Positions 34,760 through 46,269 of a DNA stretch of 64,000 nucleotides are shown piece by piece. The translations under genes were made by a program, and so were the position numbers. The stretch is from Deroplatys truncata (Eukaryota; Arthropoda; Insecta; Mantodea; Mantidae): NCBI GenBank assembly GCA_030765065.1, contig CM060990.1, positions 411,937,198 through 412,001,197 of the forward strand. The letters are read 5' to 3'. Numbering within the stretch: the first letter of the stretch is position 1; every line of letters starts with the position of its first letter. The notes beneath the pieces were generated by a model. That model was not told the DNA's origin. It did not search any database and worked only from the letters and a program-made list of their open reading frames with translations.

Positions 34760-36250
34760 GTGCATTAAGTTACAGTTTTGATGAAGAGCAGTTATATATA
34801 CAGTACAACCAAAAGTTTCAGCATTTTTAACAATAAATGTTTATAAAAGCAGCAGCAAAACAAAAAACAGAAACAATAACAATAATTATCACTATGGGGG
34901 AACATAATAAACTAGGGTTACACTATGTGGTTAAATTCACAACCAAACATTCAGAATTAAAAGTTTTTGTTCCATAACCATAGCCCAATAATTGAAGATA
35001 CAACTATTTTCATAAAACATTTGATTAAAATTTAAATCCCCTGAATAGTCTAGTCAGTGCTATATGTAGGCATTTTAAATGCACATCCTTAAAAGGTTAA
35101 ACTTCACAAAATTTTATTTATTATTTCTTTATTAAGAAAACTTGAAATAGCAAAGTTCCTATCACAGAACACCAAACTAGCAGAAGTGCAACCCTAGTGT
35201 TAAACATTGGCAACATGAAGAAGATCACAGTGGGCGTAGTGATCTGAGATGGAAGTATGAAAAATCATGCTCCTGAAAACCAAGGTTGCTAGTAGCTACT
35301 ACATCTGTATTTTTCATACCTGCCTAGCTGTCTGGTTCAGCTGATCAAATGTTCTAATATTGTATCACTACTGATGATGTACAAAGTTAATTACGTGAGC
35401 TTCGGTACTTGTGATGCACTTCAAGTTATTCAAATTACTTTTAAATGGATCGATTAAAGCTCATACAAAATAACTTGTAATTGTTATCTGTAGCAATACA
35501 GTATTAAAGCATAATTATGATCAATTGAACACCTGACAGCTAGGCTAGTATGAAAAACACAACTGTTTATTTCTGTATAATTATTTTTATTTAAATTGAC
35601 CAATAGTTGGTGACTAAATTGCTTTAATAGATTACTGGGTTTTACGCTGGTTGAAGCCACTAATTCTGTTAACAGTTTCTGTGCCATAATACATAATTGT
35701 GTCACATGTAATCTCAAATTTTGAGGCTGAATGAAAAGTTCAAGCACCTTGCAATAATTTTTTCTCCATGCTTCATAGGAAAATCTTTTGTACTTTAATG
35801 GTCTCCAAGTTTTGTGTGAACTCACAACCAACTAACAGTAGGATGTGGAATTTGACAGGAAAATGGGAGGAATAACACATGTTTGACACTTTTATTTTAT
35901 TTTACTGTCCAGATATTACAACAAAATTTGACATATATGTGTAACTAACATGAATAAACTTATACCGTTTCTTATAAAGAAACTTCTGCATACATTATAT
36001 GCAACATAACTTAACATTTTAATATAAAAACTGAATAATTATTAAAAATTCTCATAAAATAAGAATTAAATTTTAACATCCTTAAATAAATAACAAATTA
36101 AGATTTTGAATTTGTGTTTTTTAATGATTTTAGCAAGTTATTCTGTAATTTGATGTATATAATTAAAGGATTTATGATGTAAAAAAGGAAATAAAGAATA
36201 GTAAGAGTTTGTCCTGTCAAAATGGTAGCTATTGCTACATATGCCAATAC
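34760..36250. other. Candidate 3' region, no named repeat
   Basis: Sequence following the minus-strand candidate exon at 36251. On the minus strand it contains taaaataaaataaaag at 35887-35902, overlapping AATAAA polyadenylation signals. If the TGA in that exon is a true stop, this could be its 3' untranslated region. No recognised transposon motif is present. Confidence 0.35.
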
Positions 36251-36469
36251 CTGTTTGTTATTCATTAGATCGCTATCAGCAATGCAACAAATGTCATTAG
36301 CAACAGCTTCACCACATCATTTAACACTCTCAATGCCATTATCACTCTCCATACTCTGACTTGAAGCACCATCACTGGACACAAACAGGCACTGCTCATT
36401 TAAAGTTCTGCACCCATTATCTTCATAATCACAGGAATACTTTAAGTCCAACTTTCCATTGTGTATATC
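36251..36469 (-). CDS. Candidate host exon with one in-frame TGA
   Basis: Minus strand: acceptor tttttatttacttctag ends at 36470; a donor cag|gtattg follows at 36250. Between them lie 219 bases, exactly 73 codons in one frame. The first 50 are open: DIHNGKLDLKYSCDYEDNGC, then RTLNEQCLFVSSDGASSQSM, then ESDNGIESVK. A TGA at 36317-36319 is followed by 22 more open codons (CGEAVANDICCIADSDLMNN and KQ) up to the donor. It may be a terminal exon ending at the TGA, an internal exon with a disabling or recoded stop, or a chance open stretch. It resembles no transposon protein I know. It lies on the same strand as the angiomotin-like exon 14 kb away, but I cannot link them. Confidence 0.4.
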
Positions 36470-36680
36470 CTAGAAGTAAATAAAAATACATGTTTAAAAT
36501 ACCCATAAAAGCGGGTTTTTGAGAAGAGAAATCAATTTGCATACAAGGAAAAATTTGTGGCTACATCAAACGCCTTGTAATTATATTACCTAGACCCACT
36601 ATTGCTAGTGCACCTAGAGGAAATCTAAACATGTCAATCAGGAATGGCTAACATATAGCAGCATTAATGTGCAACTATTA

Positions 36681-38113
36681 TATGTTCCAAATCTCTTGAC
36701 GTTTGAGGCGTGTCCACTAATACAGCACTAGCAAATAGCAGCAGTGCAGCATTGCCTAATACAGACAGTACACCTCGCTGCTGGTAAAACTCTAATTGCA
36801 ATATCACATGTGTGCGTGCGTATTTCATATTTCAAAAAAGCAACAAGTAGCTAGGATAAAAGGCGATGTTTTACTGAACAAGTACAAAAAAGAATCATAT
36901 TTTTACACCCAATGCTTTGCCATTAATTTATAGTTATCTTTCGTGATGTTTAAACACAGACTTTTAGTTATAGTTATGCTTGTAATGGTAATAAATCCAT
37001 TGCTGTCATAGTTATTTTATATATTGTTATGTTATAAAAATAATTATCACTTAATAATGTGCAATTCCCCACACAGAATAATATCATTGGAAAGCCAATG
37101 ATTAAGTGCAATGCAATGGTTATTATGCTTCCTTCTGCATAATGTCGAGTCCTAGAACCAAGCACATATCTGTTACATGAGAAGAGCATGTTGTGCTTTT
37201 AACAACATTCAACACCTCATTACTTGGAATGCACTATAAAAAAAAAAAACATATAAAGAATAAGCCAACTGAGAACTTTAAGCAAAGAATCAGCAACTAT
37301 CATCACATTCTCAAGGAAGCATCAACAATGAAATTCATTACACCACTGACACAGGAGCTAAAGGTTAAAACATTGACAAAGCAAAAATATTGCTGGTGTA
37401 CTTTTTACAGCACTCTTGTTGGAAGATTAAGCGACTCAGTTGTGAATTCAACTGTGGTGTACTCAGTTCTTACAGTCATAGGCTTTGTCATAGCATTTAT
37501 AAAGTTAACTCTTTCATGAAAATGTTGCTTAGGAAGCCCAGTAGTACTAGTGGATATAGCAGTAAGGTTAGGGCTGTCTTCAGTGTGTATAATTTCTTTA
37601 AAAAGTATGCCAACGAAGAAGACTGCAAAACTTTTAACTTTACGAAATGTCAAGAACTTATGGCTGAGACGTGCTCATTAAGTACATCAACTGTTTCATG
37701 AGTGTGTAGGGAAGTGAAAAAGGTGCACACTGAGGGAGCCGCAAAATTGTTTACATCACCGAGAAAGCATATATGCTTACCTAAGAGAGTGACAAACCTG
37801 GATGATTTCAAAAAAGATGTACAGTGCACTGTCTTTAAATTTTGTGATAAACATGATATTGAAGATGGTGAGGATATGCCATTAGCTATGCCATTTGAAT
37901 AACAAAGGACGCATGGTAAGGTATGGTTTTTATTTCTCTATTTATGTATTACATTTCCATTATTGTCTCTCTTCTTATTTTACTTTAGTTTATAAGTGAA
38001 CATTGCGATGGCATTTATAACAAATGTGTAACGTTCTGATAAGCAAAGTTTGGCAACCGCAAGGGCACTCCGTATTGGTTATCACAAAAGTCAAGAGATT
38101 TGGATTGCACTAT
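36681..38113 (+). mobile_element. Tc1-like element with degraded TIRs
   Basis: The left end tatgttccaaatctcttgac and the right end, reversed, tatagtgcaatccaaatctc (then ttgac) align, with further matching inwards (ccactaatac / ccaatacgga). Length is 1.43 kb. The interior holds a helix-turn-helix protein start on the plus strand. Confidence 0.65.
37530..37902 (+). pseudogene. Tc1-like transposase N-terminal remnant
   Basis: The reading frame SSKVRAVFSVYNFFKKYANE, then NFTKCQELMAETCSLSTSTV, a stop at 37699-37701, then VCREVKKVHTEGAAKLFTSP and VTNLDDFKKDVQCTVFKF. This matches the N-terminal HTH of a widespread insect transposase type (FNVYNFF...AQELTA...S..TV..I..EGKKL...TP.K.....V...DDFN...IRRT). 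It ends in a short unrelated stretch without the DDE domain, so only a third of the protein is left. Confidence 0.65.
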
Positions 38114-38879
38114 AGTAGCCTAAGTAATGAGTGTGCTTTGGGATGAAGAGGAACTAGGCCAATATCCTGTTTACACTTAAAATATACACAATTTTAAATG
38201 GATTATAATCAACTTCAACAATTATAAAAATGATTATTATAGCAAATCATTTTCTGCTAAAAGTAGCATGTTTTCTATCTTGTCACTCTCATGACAACTT
38301 GAGCCTACTTACAGCATGTGTGAAGAACAATTAATTAACACTGATTGACCTAATAGTGGTTAACTGAAGCCTAGAACTTGAAGTACTTATGATATTATAG
38401 GTTACCATTGGGGTACAGTCAGGTGCAAAAAAGTGCCGATATGAGGAACTGCGGTTTAAGTTGGCAATCAATAATTAACACACTTCTGAAGGACCTTCCA
38501 TCCCTCATTCAGTTACAGAGGTTAATGCTTCAATGCCGAAACAATAACAGCTGGACTCATTCAGGGGCTAATATGGACAGTCTTTGGGAGGCATATTGTT
38601 TCAACCATTCAGGTAACATACACTGATTCTCCATCCCTTTCATCACCCAGCTAGGCCTGACCTTTCTCCATAGGGTAATGCTAGCGTATTCAGACTTCAG
38701 CTAAAACCAATTAGAGGATGGCTCACCTAAGACAGGCGAGCAACACAAATGATGAGATTCTGCCAACATTCAAGAATGGAAAACACTAAAAGTAACCAAA
38801 AGCATCTGCAAGCTTTTATGCACTCGACTGTACATTATCTCAAATTTGAGAATGCCTTATGGTTTACTGAAAAAAATGC

Positions 38880-39075
38880 AAGTCAATTGGGGAGTTTAAT
38901 GTCATATCAGCATGTTGCCTGGTAGCTCAGCTGTCTAGAGCATGGCATGGAAAACCGAAGATCTACATTCAAATTCTGGCCATGGTATTGAATTTTTCAG
39001 TCTAATTCTACCTTTCCAATTTTAGCCTACACACGGCATGTGTAGAAAACATTATCATTCATTGACATGTTTAAC
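38880..39075 (+). mobile_element. tRNA-derived SINE, family A, plus copy
   Basis: The tRNA-like head at 38918-38987 has an A box (tagctcagctgt, 38923-38934) and a B-box-like cattcaaattc (38967-38977). It is followed by ttgaatttttcagtctaatt, ctacctttccaa and cacggcatgtgtaga. Tail and body match the copies at 40.6 and 45.4-45.7 kb. A stray copy of the tail (cagcatgtgtgaagaacaat, taatta) lies at 38310-38340. Confidence 0.7.
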
Positions 39076-39079
39076 CTAA

Positions 39080-40575
39080 TTACTGGAGTGTCTTGTAGCG
39101 ATGGTATGAAGAATGAAAAAAATTATTTTGACTACTTACTTCATGTGCCATGCATTCAATATTGACCAATCCAATTCACAGCCCATGTCAGTTTGTGCCT
39201 AACACAATAGACTATCATTGGAGTCATCAAAATGAGACTGTCTTACCTGATTCACAACTTCTTTCGACTTTTAAGCTAAATAAACGAAGAAAACTTTCTT
39301 AAAGAGCATATGTACAAGGCTGTGCTATGTTATAATAGTGGTATGATATAATTCAAATAATATATAAAATACCTATGTTATTTTCATTTTATTAATATTG
39401 TTTATTAAACATTTCATTCAATACACACTCTTAGCAAATACCACTTGTAGGTTCCATATTAGTTAGATAAATCCCTGATTGTGATTTTCCTGCTTTAAGG
39501 TATCAATTGAAATATGCATAACTATCAACACATTTTTACTTCCTCCCTGTATAATGTTAATATGGCTATGTATGTAAATCTGGTTTGGTTCTGCAAATAC
39601 AGATAGTTGAACTCTTGAAGATATGCATGTTCAGCAATATCAAATTCTTACTTGTAAAACAGTTGTGTTGCATATTGCAATTCTGGATTTGGTGGAAGAA
39701 ATAGGTTATTATGAGCCATCATTTCTGTTATCCACTAGCAACCTGCAGCTTGTTACATCTCTTTGTGATTTTCTGATATGGTTGTGTTATTGCCATGTTT
39801 AAATTAATGTAAATTAGAAAATGTGAAGTACTGATAGCTAACAAAGCTGAAAAATTTAAAGAAAAGAGTATTATATTTATCACAAAAAGTTTTAATGTGC
39901 AAATATTGATATGAGTGAATTAACTAGGCAGCCGATTGAGTAAAACACACAACAAATACCCTGGAGTGTACACAAACTCAGGAGTTAAACGAGCAAACTG
40001 GAATCTGTGCTCATGTTTGGTTGATAAAGTGTTAAGTGAGAAGGGAATAATCTAAATGTTCAGTATTAAAATATTATAAAAACCATACACACTGCATGAA
40101 CTTTAACATCATTAAAATAGGTACCTTTACCTCTATTACTGATTAAACCAACACACTTACTATAAAATAACCACCACTTTATATTACTTCAAAGAACAAT
40201 TTTAGGCCCAACAAAAGAGGTTCAGAATCATAGGAAACTACTGATGCATGTGCAATGTTAGCTTGACTGTCTCAACAAGCCTTTAGGACCAGTTTGGAAT
40301 TGTTTGTACAAAACAGACACTGTTCCAAACTAGCAAACACATTTCTTGGGAAGGAACAAGTACTAGCAGCTCTAGACATATGCACATACGTTGTGTATGC
40401 CCTTGTGTAACTGTTACAAAATTGTAATGAAATCATTTCTGACATTCATCAGGATTAAGATGAGCAGCTGGGAATATAAATTTTATCAACAACATGAAGC
40501 TTATTATGAAAATAAACGAATGTGTAGAGAAAGAAGTGTGATGGTAACACACAATTTTTTTTTCATTTATTTCAC
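39080..40575. other. No recognisable feature
   Basis: AT-rich intron-like sequence. A 29-base stretch at 39266-39294 is flanked by splice-like signals on the minus strand but is too short to support. Confidence 0.4.
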
Positions 40576-40579
40576 AAAA

Positions 40580-40710
40580 TCTCATCACTGAGACACAATA
40601 CAGACATTTCAGTTGTGTAGAATCAAGCAAAAATTTCAATGCTTTGCCAGGGATTGAAACTACAAATCTCTGACTTACCATGCCACTGCTCTGCCATCTT
40701 AAGGCGTTCT
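40580..40710 (-). mobile_element. tRNA-derived SINE, family A, minus copy (old)
   Basis: Reverse complement reads agatggcagagcagtggcat, a diverged head, then gtagtttcaatccctggc (B-box region) and attgaaatttttgcttgatt ctac, matching the family body ttgaatttttcagtcgcctg attctac. More diverged than the copies at 45.5 kb. Confidence 0.6.
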
Positions 40711-41855
40711 TTACTCACTATAATTTATTTTTACAAGTATCTAAAAATTATTCATAAAAACTCAATTTTTCTATATACTTCATGTTTATCATAATAAATG
40801 TTGACTTAAGAGACTTCAACACATTAAAAATAATTAAGTGCCCATTCCATTACTTCCAAACCATTGGATTTTGCACAAAAACCAACACATTTTTTAAATA
40901 TGCATTTCTTATAATATCCTGCAGCTTTGATTACTACTGCACAATGTATCTTCTAAGGAAAGCTTTGCATCATCAAAATTGCTAAAAAATTTAAATGGTA
41001 GGAAATAGACATTAAAGATTGCAATCACTTTGGAATTTCAAAGCCTCAGAATACAAATTGAAGTTGCTAATTTCACTAAGAACAAGAAACAAATGCTTTT
41101 GAACACTAGTACTACCACATTACAAGGATACTATCAAAAAATCTGCCAGAATTTCTATTTTCATACACCATGCACAGTTCAGTAAAGGGCATTATGGTGG
41201 CATTTAGATAAAAATGCCAAAAAGCAAGCAACTTAATGTAGAGCATGGAATATATCTGAATCATATCAAATATCTTTCTTCCTTTTGTATTAGAAAATTT
41301 CATTGTGCATTGCCTAGGAAGAATTACTGTATTACTAACAAGCTATCATTGACAGTTAACTCTAATATGGTTCCATAAGTAGATTTTAATAAAAGTGTCA
41401 TCTTCAGGATAACCAAAAACCTTTGTATTTAACCACAACCCTCTTGGAGCTTCTAACAAATGAAGGTGGGATGTTTAAAAAAAATATCTGATGCGTTACA
41501 CTCACATGACTATCTCTACTCTTGTACAAACTATTTTTATAAATGCTTATTCTCCATCCACTTCATGTTAATCGAGATAATAGTTCTTATTGCTAATTTT
41601 CTTGTAGGTGCAAGGGGAATATAGGCAAATCTTTTAAAAGCTGGTTGCAATGTGGAGCATTCCATTCTCTTTGCATTTCCAGGACATAAAAAAGTGAATA
41701 ACAAATTCCCATTTCAGAAAAAGTATAAGTATTGGAAAATTAAAACAAATAACAAGGAATATCTCAGAAATGGTTCACTTGACAAAAAAAAGGTATATGA
41801 CAAGTTGTGTGTTTTAACGAGTTCTACATTTTTTGTGTAGTAACAGTTTGTCTAT
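40711..41855. other. No recognisable feature
   Basis: AT-rich sequence. Nothing supports a gene or a named repeat. Confidence 0.45.
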
Positions 41856-41859
41856 CTCT

Positions 41860-42300
41860 TACGGTTTACCAGTTATGCAAAAGTCTTTCAGAATGAAGAG
41901 GACTTTTGAAGAATTCCCAGAAAATTCAAGATATACATTTCATTTGCCATGAAAATATCTTAAACATATTACATTTTAATCAAAATCGTTAGCCATTTTT
42001 GAGAAAAACAAAATTTTCGAAAAATGTTCCATGTAAAGGGTAGTCTGGGGAGGGGAGATTTTCTTGAAAATGTTCGTCTTATATCCTTGAAAGATACTGA
42101 ACTTAAATACCAGGTTTGGTATTTATCCAACTTTTCATTTTTGAGTTATGCTGTTCACAGACACATACACGGACCTTTTTCTTTTTTTGGATTCAGGGCA
42201 CCTCAAAACATGTATTTCCGGTGAAATCTTGATATCAAATTTTTGGGTGGAATGCAATACTTCCCCTACATATTAGAGAAAGTAAAAATGGCCACTTCTA
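41860..42300 (+). repeat. Unnamed dispersed repeat, plus copy
   Basis: The stretch around atgttccatgtaaaggg and gattttcttgaaaatgtt (42023-42075), with upstream ttgcaaatatcttaaacata-like text, recurs in reverse at 46540-46800. The second part (cacctcaaaacatgtatttc, ggtgaaatcttgatatcaaa) resembles a tail I associate with old insect transposons. No coding region. Confidence 0.6.
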
Positions 42301-42547
42301 TAAAAGACCTAAGAAGTGCTACCATAAATCTGTAAGCAGTTGAGTTCACCTGTGATTGATAGCCTGCCAATAATCTTGTATTTTTAAACTACACATAAAT
42401 ATCATTTGTATAATCTGCATCTACAGGTAAGACTATTGACACTGCAAAATGTTATTTAATTTGCATTAAAGATTGATTTTTTTACCTTACCAATTTTTGC
42501 TGTGATTTCCCCCATCAATTATGAAATGCAAACAACAAAATTAATGG

Positions 42548-42845
42548 GATACTCCACTGTCTGGATGGCTCGCTATATCTGAAAAGTAAATCAGGGCAAT
42601 ATAAAATACTTTAACACTAAGAAGCTCTTAAAACTTATCCTTTTATCCAGTACTATCCTTTTATGTTGCTCAAAATGAATAACGTACCTTCAGATCCTTA
42701 ATCTCAATTCAGGACTCAAACCACACAGCTGGAAGGGATGTAAATTGTAGGCATATCCCACCCTGTTTGGATGGCTCAATTTGTCTGAAAATTAATTCAT
42801 TATAATACAAAATGTTGTAACACTAAAAATAGGTTATTAAAAGCG
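42548..42845 (+). repeat. Diverged direct repeat, ~206-base period
   Basis: 42548-42640 (ctggatggctcgctatatct...) recurs at 42754-42845 (ttggatggctcaatttgtct...), with aatataaaatactttaacac against aatacaaaatgttgtaacac. The offset is 206 bases. An old segmental tandem duplication or two ends of one element. Confidence 0.7.
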
Positions 42846-43214
42846 TCTTATGTCTCCTACCTCAATGCTATGAATTCCACTGAAATTAATAGAAAATACC
42901 AATATCTTGCACAAATATACACAAATAAAAATAATGCAAGTGTATGATTACCATCTCTGCTTTCTTCCTGGTGAAAATCCATCAGACGAAAAGCTTCTTG
43001 ATACCAAAATTCAAAATGATTCGTTTGTTGTTGCCAGTTTGTTACACATTTCATAACATCAAACAACCAACTGCAATATCGTCTTTCCTGCCCAAGTACA
43101 CTAGCAACATGTCATGTTCATGTGGGGAGCTAGTTCGTGTTGACAGTTTCCCAATCTAGCCTCCACCCCTATGGTTCTTATGTTATCTGTAAGCTTTAGT
43201 CATGTGAATTATTC

Positions 43215-43745
43215 TTTAGGTCCCGCAAAATGAAGATGATTGGAAAACTATAGTACAAAATTTTGAAAAGAGGTGAAACCTTCATCATTCTCTTGGCTAT
43301 CTAGATGGAAAACAGATAAAGATAATTCCTCCAGCTGAAAGTAGTTCAATTTTTATAATTACAAACAAAAACACAATAGGTCCTACTCGACATTCCAGAT
43401 GCAAAATATAGGTTTATTTTGTTTGATTTTTATATGAATGGCAGAGTATCCGATGGAGTGTTCTTCAGAATGAAGAACTTTTTAGAATTTATTACACGTT
43501 CAAAAGAAACAGAAGTCACAAATAGCTCACGAAAACTGCTGTATGTTTTTATCACAGAAAATGCTTTTCCATTGAGAACTGATATGCTAAAACCATATAC
43601 ACAAAGTGATTCCACTGCATCAAAAGAAAAATTCAAACTACCCATTATCAAGAGAATGACACATTATTGAAAATGTCTTCAGAATTTTGACAACACACTT
43701 TAGAATTTTTCAAACTGCTGTAAATTTAAATTACAGCATGCTGAT
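43215..43745 (+). pseudogene. PIF/Harbinger transposase fragment
   Basis: The plus strand reads a splice-acceptor-like tattctttag, then WKTIVQNFEKR, HHSLGYLDGKQIKIIPPAES with SSIF (first catalytic Asp in LDGK), then RVSDGVFFRMKNF and KLLYVFITENAFPLRTDMLK with PYTQ (family ADEAFPL..N..KPY), and after a stop ENVFRILTTHFRIFQTAVNL. This is the order of a DDE_4 Harbinger transposase. At least three frame changes; the N-terminal third, the Myb partner gene and end repeats are not seen. Confidence 0.75.
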
Positions 43746-44175
43746 AAAATAGTAATATATTTTATTAACAGTAATATAATTTATATAAATATAATTATTT
43801 AAGGTCAACTGTCCAGTGAAATCTATGTCTCACTATAGTCTATGGATTCTGAAAACTTGGACAATGGAACACCCTGTGTTGGTTTTACATCAGAAAATTA
43901 AAAAATGCTACTTCTTCACAGCTCTCAAAGTGCTGGAAATATAACACTGAATGCAAAACACATAAGGCAAGAATGTGTGAACTATTTTGTACATGAAGAC
44001 CAAGTTTCTTGGAAAAACAATTTTTGTACACTAAACATTTTGTATACTAGAAACCTTAAGCTGCACACTTGCCATCATAACTTAAGCTCATTTTAAAATC
44101 TAGTTGAGGAAAGTTTCCTTCAGAAGTTTCTATGCACCGGGAAGTATTTTTTTCAGGAAACATGTTTCTTTATAT

Positions 44176-44313
44176 CAGAGGTGGCAAAAACGGGACTCGT
44201 AGGCACAGTTACCTCTCTGCCACTGTCCCTTTGTTTTTCACATGCTGCTGAGTGATGCAGTGCGTGTTGCATAATTGGTGACTTGCGGAAGGAAGGCGTT
44301 TTTGCCACCCTTG
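44176..44313. mobile_element. Small hAT MITE (copy 2), perfect 8-bp TSD
   Basis: Ends cagaggtggcaaaaacg and, reversed, caagggtggcaaaaacg form a 17-base TIR with two mismatches. The duplication ctttatat flanks it exactly (44168-44175 and 44314-44321). At 138 bases it is non-coding. Same family as the eroded copy at 9214. Confidence 0.88.
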
Positions 44314-45398
44314 CTTTATATGATTTTACTATGGTGTATATGTTTTATATGATTTTCACTACCTCACAACTGCAGCAATACTCAACCTTTTCTAAAACTG
44401 ATTTTATAGTGAAACGCATAACAAATTATGACAAAACCATGAAAAACTAAATTTTGAAAATTTGAACATTTAGTGACTTTAAAACAAACTCTCCTCAATT
44501 ACTGAGTGGGGATACTTAATTACTGTTACTCTCCATTTTAAATTGTATTCTTAGACTGTAAATTAAAACAAACAGATTGTAGCCTAGAAACATGTAATGA
44601 TAAATATGAAGAAATAAAAGCATGAAATAAAACATGCCACACAATCAATTTGCTTAAAATGTTATCACAAGTGTTAGTATCTTGAAAAGACTGAAACCAG
44701 CCATAAATATACCATACCTTCCATATACAGTGCCTTCATTTTATGCTAAGGCCACAACCACCTTATATGCGTATCAGCCAAGATGGCAGTGACCTCAATA
44801 TTATGCCACTGCACAGAAGGTGTCAAGAGTATGTTTATCAGCTGTGAACTATCTCAGTCATTACTTTGTCTTCATGTTGTGAAGTGTTTTGACAATACTT
44901 ATGTTGTGTGTGATTTCCTTAGGCATGTTATTCTCTTATTAATCCATGGAAATGCCAGCCAACAAATTCACGCTTGAACAGCATATTTTTATGTATGATA
45001 CATACATGAAAACTGAATCATGTAGGCAAGTGTGTAGACCATTTCAGCAGCAATTTCCTGGTTATCCAGTTCTGGATAGGGACACTGAGATGTTTAGCCA
45101 ATAAATTTAGAACAAAGGGATTGCTAAACACTAAAACATGACTGAATAAGTGACCAGGGTCAAAATGCAGTAGACAATCAAATTTGTAAAACTCTTAGCA
45201 CAATAAACTCTTAGCACTAAAACATAAAGTTTATAGGAACAATCCCCATACTATAGACGAACTTAAGGACAATATAAAAGCAGAAATGATGAACATTACA
45301 CAAGAAGAACTTATGCGTGTGAATGGTAATTCCATCCGACGATGTCAAGAATGTCTTTGCGCAGATGCACACCACTTTCAACAACACTTATAACAAGG

Positions 45399-45658
45399 AA
45401 TTAATTGTTCTTCCACACACGCCGTGTGTTGGACAGGGTTGGAAAGATAGAATCAGGCAACTGAAAAATTCAATGCTATAGCCGGGATTTGAACAGGTTT
45501 ACCGGGAAAAATACAAATCAGCTGGAGAATTTAGTGTTGTGCTGGCATGTTGCCATGGTAGCTCAGTGGTTAGAGCAACCGGACAGAGACCGGGAGATAC
45601 GTGGTTCAAATCCCGGCTATGGCATTGAATTTTTCAGTCGCCTGATTCTACCTTTCCA
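45399..45658. mobile_element. Inverted SINE pair (family A) with 13-bp TSD
   Basis: A minus-strand SINE piece (45399-45480: ggcgtgtg tail, ggttggaaagatagaatcag, ttcaatgctatagccgggat) is joined to a plus-strand SINE (45500-45658). The whole 260-base unit is flanked by acttataacaagg on both sides (45386-45398 and 45659-45671). One duplication around both halves implies a single insertion of an already inverted dimer, or a foldback formed during insertion. Confidence 0.75.
45552..45624 (+). ncRNA. tRNA-like SINE head (not a functional tRNA)
   Basis: 73 bases with a seven-pair acceptor (gccatgg with ctatggc, one wobble), A box tagctcagtggttag and B box ggttcaaatcc. The anticodon loop acagaga lacks U33 and the T stem has two mismatches, so this is the promoter-bearing head of the SINE rather than a working tRNA gene. 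Confidence 0.7.
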
Positions 45659-45810
45659 ACTTATAACAAGGTTATACTCATTACACATATGTTACCAACA
45701 CTCATAAGTGATGCAGGAGTTACGGAACAGAAAACCCTGCAGTGTAGTAGGCTGTGTGCGGAGCATGCATTCACGTGATGCGCGGCCTTGGCATAAAATG
45801 AAGGCACTGT

Positions 45811-46265
45811 AGCAGATCTATTATTCAAAACTAAGTGTACCATTTTTTCTGACTTAAAAGTTTCATAAAGCTACTAGCTGCATCCCCCCCCCCCTCCCTG
45901 GTAGTGTGAATGCCTGTTCTCACTACACAGAGCATTAATAAAAAAGATTCTGACTCTAAGAGGGGATAAAAATAAAGCTATGGGTAACTATTCTGGTAAG
46001 GTCGAAGAGAAATGGTTAAGAATGACTACAAAGAGGATGGGGCCAAAGACAGATGAATAATGTAAGCTAGTAGACAGTGGGTCATCAATACATGGAGAAC
46101 CAGAAGTTGTGTGTATTGGGACCATAGATTAGCATAGGCAAGAAACCAACAAGTAAATGTATAGCATAAATTTATATTTTCAAATACTATTATAGTCTAA
46201 AATGTATGTAATTTAAATTATGTAACTGTGAGTATTAAGAAATAAATATTCATTCATTCATACTA
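45811..46265. other. No recognisable feature
   Basis: AT-rich sequence with a C-rich run (cccccccccctccc) near 45885. Confidence 0.45.
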
Positions 46266-46269
46266 CATA

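Larger units (their letters stand above)
44728..45808 (+). mobile_element. Internally deleted DUF4817 element with TA duplication
   Basis: TIR cagtgccttcattttatgct / (reversed) cagtgccttcattttatgcc, flanked by ta at 44726-44727 and 45809-45810. The inside keeps the N-terminal HTH (ANKFTLEQHIFMYDTYMKTE and SCRQVCRPFQQQFPG, from about 44948) and the C-terminus (NNPHTIDELKDNIKAEMMNI with TQEELMRVNGN and RRCQECLCADAHHFQQHL, to about 45390), but the DDE core is gone. A SINE pair later inserted at 45399-45658. Confidence 0.85.

Noticed and set aside
37193-37519. 108-codon frame with hydrophobic C-terminus
   Set aside because: Lies inside the Tc1-like element upstream of its HTH region and has no known domain.
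39266-39294. 29-base possible micro-exon on the minus strand (acceptor ttatttag, donor cag|gtaaga)
   Set aside because: Splice signals are decent, but nine codons carry no identifiable information and such pairs occur by chance in AT-rich introns.
45552-45624. Functional tRNA gene
   Set aside because: The anticodon loop lacks U33, the T stem is mismatched, and the same head-body unit recurs elsewhere, so it is a SINE.
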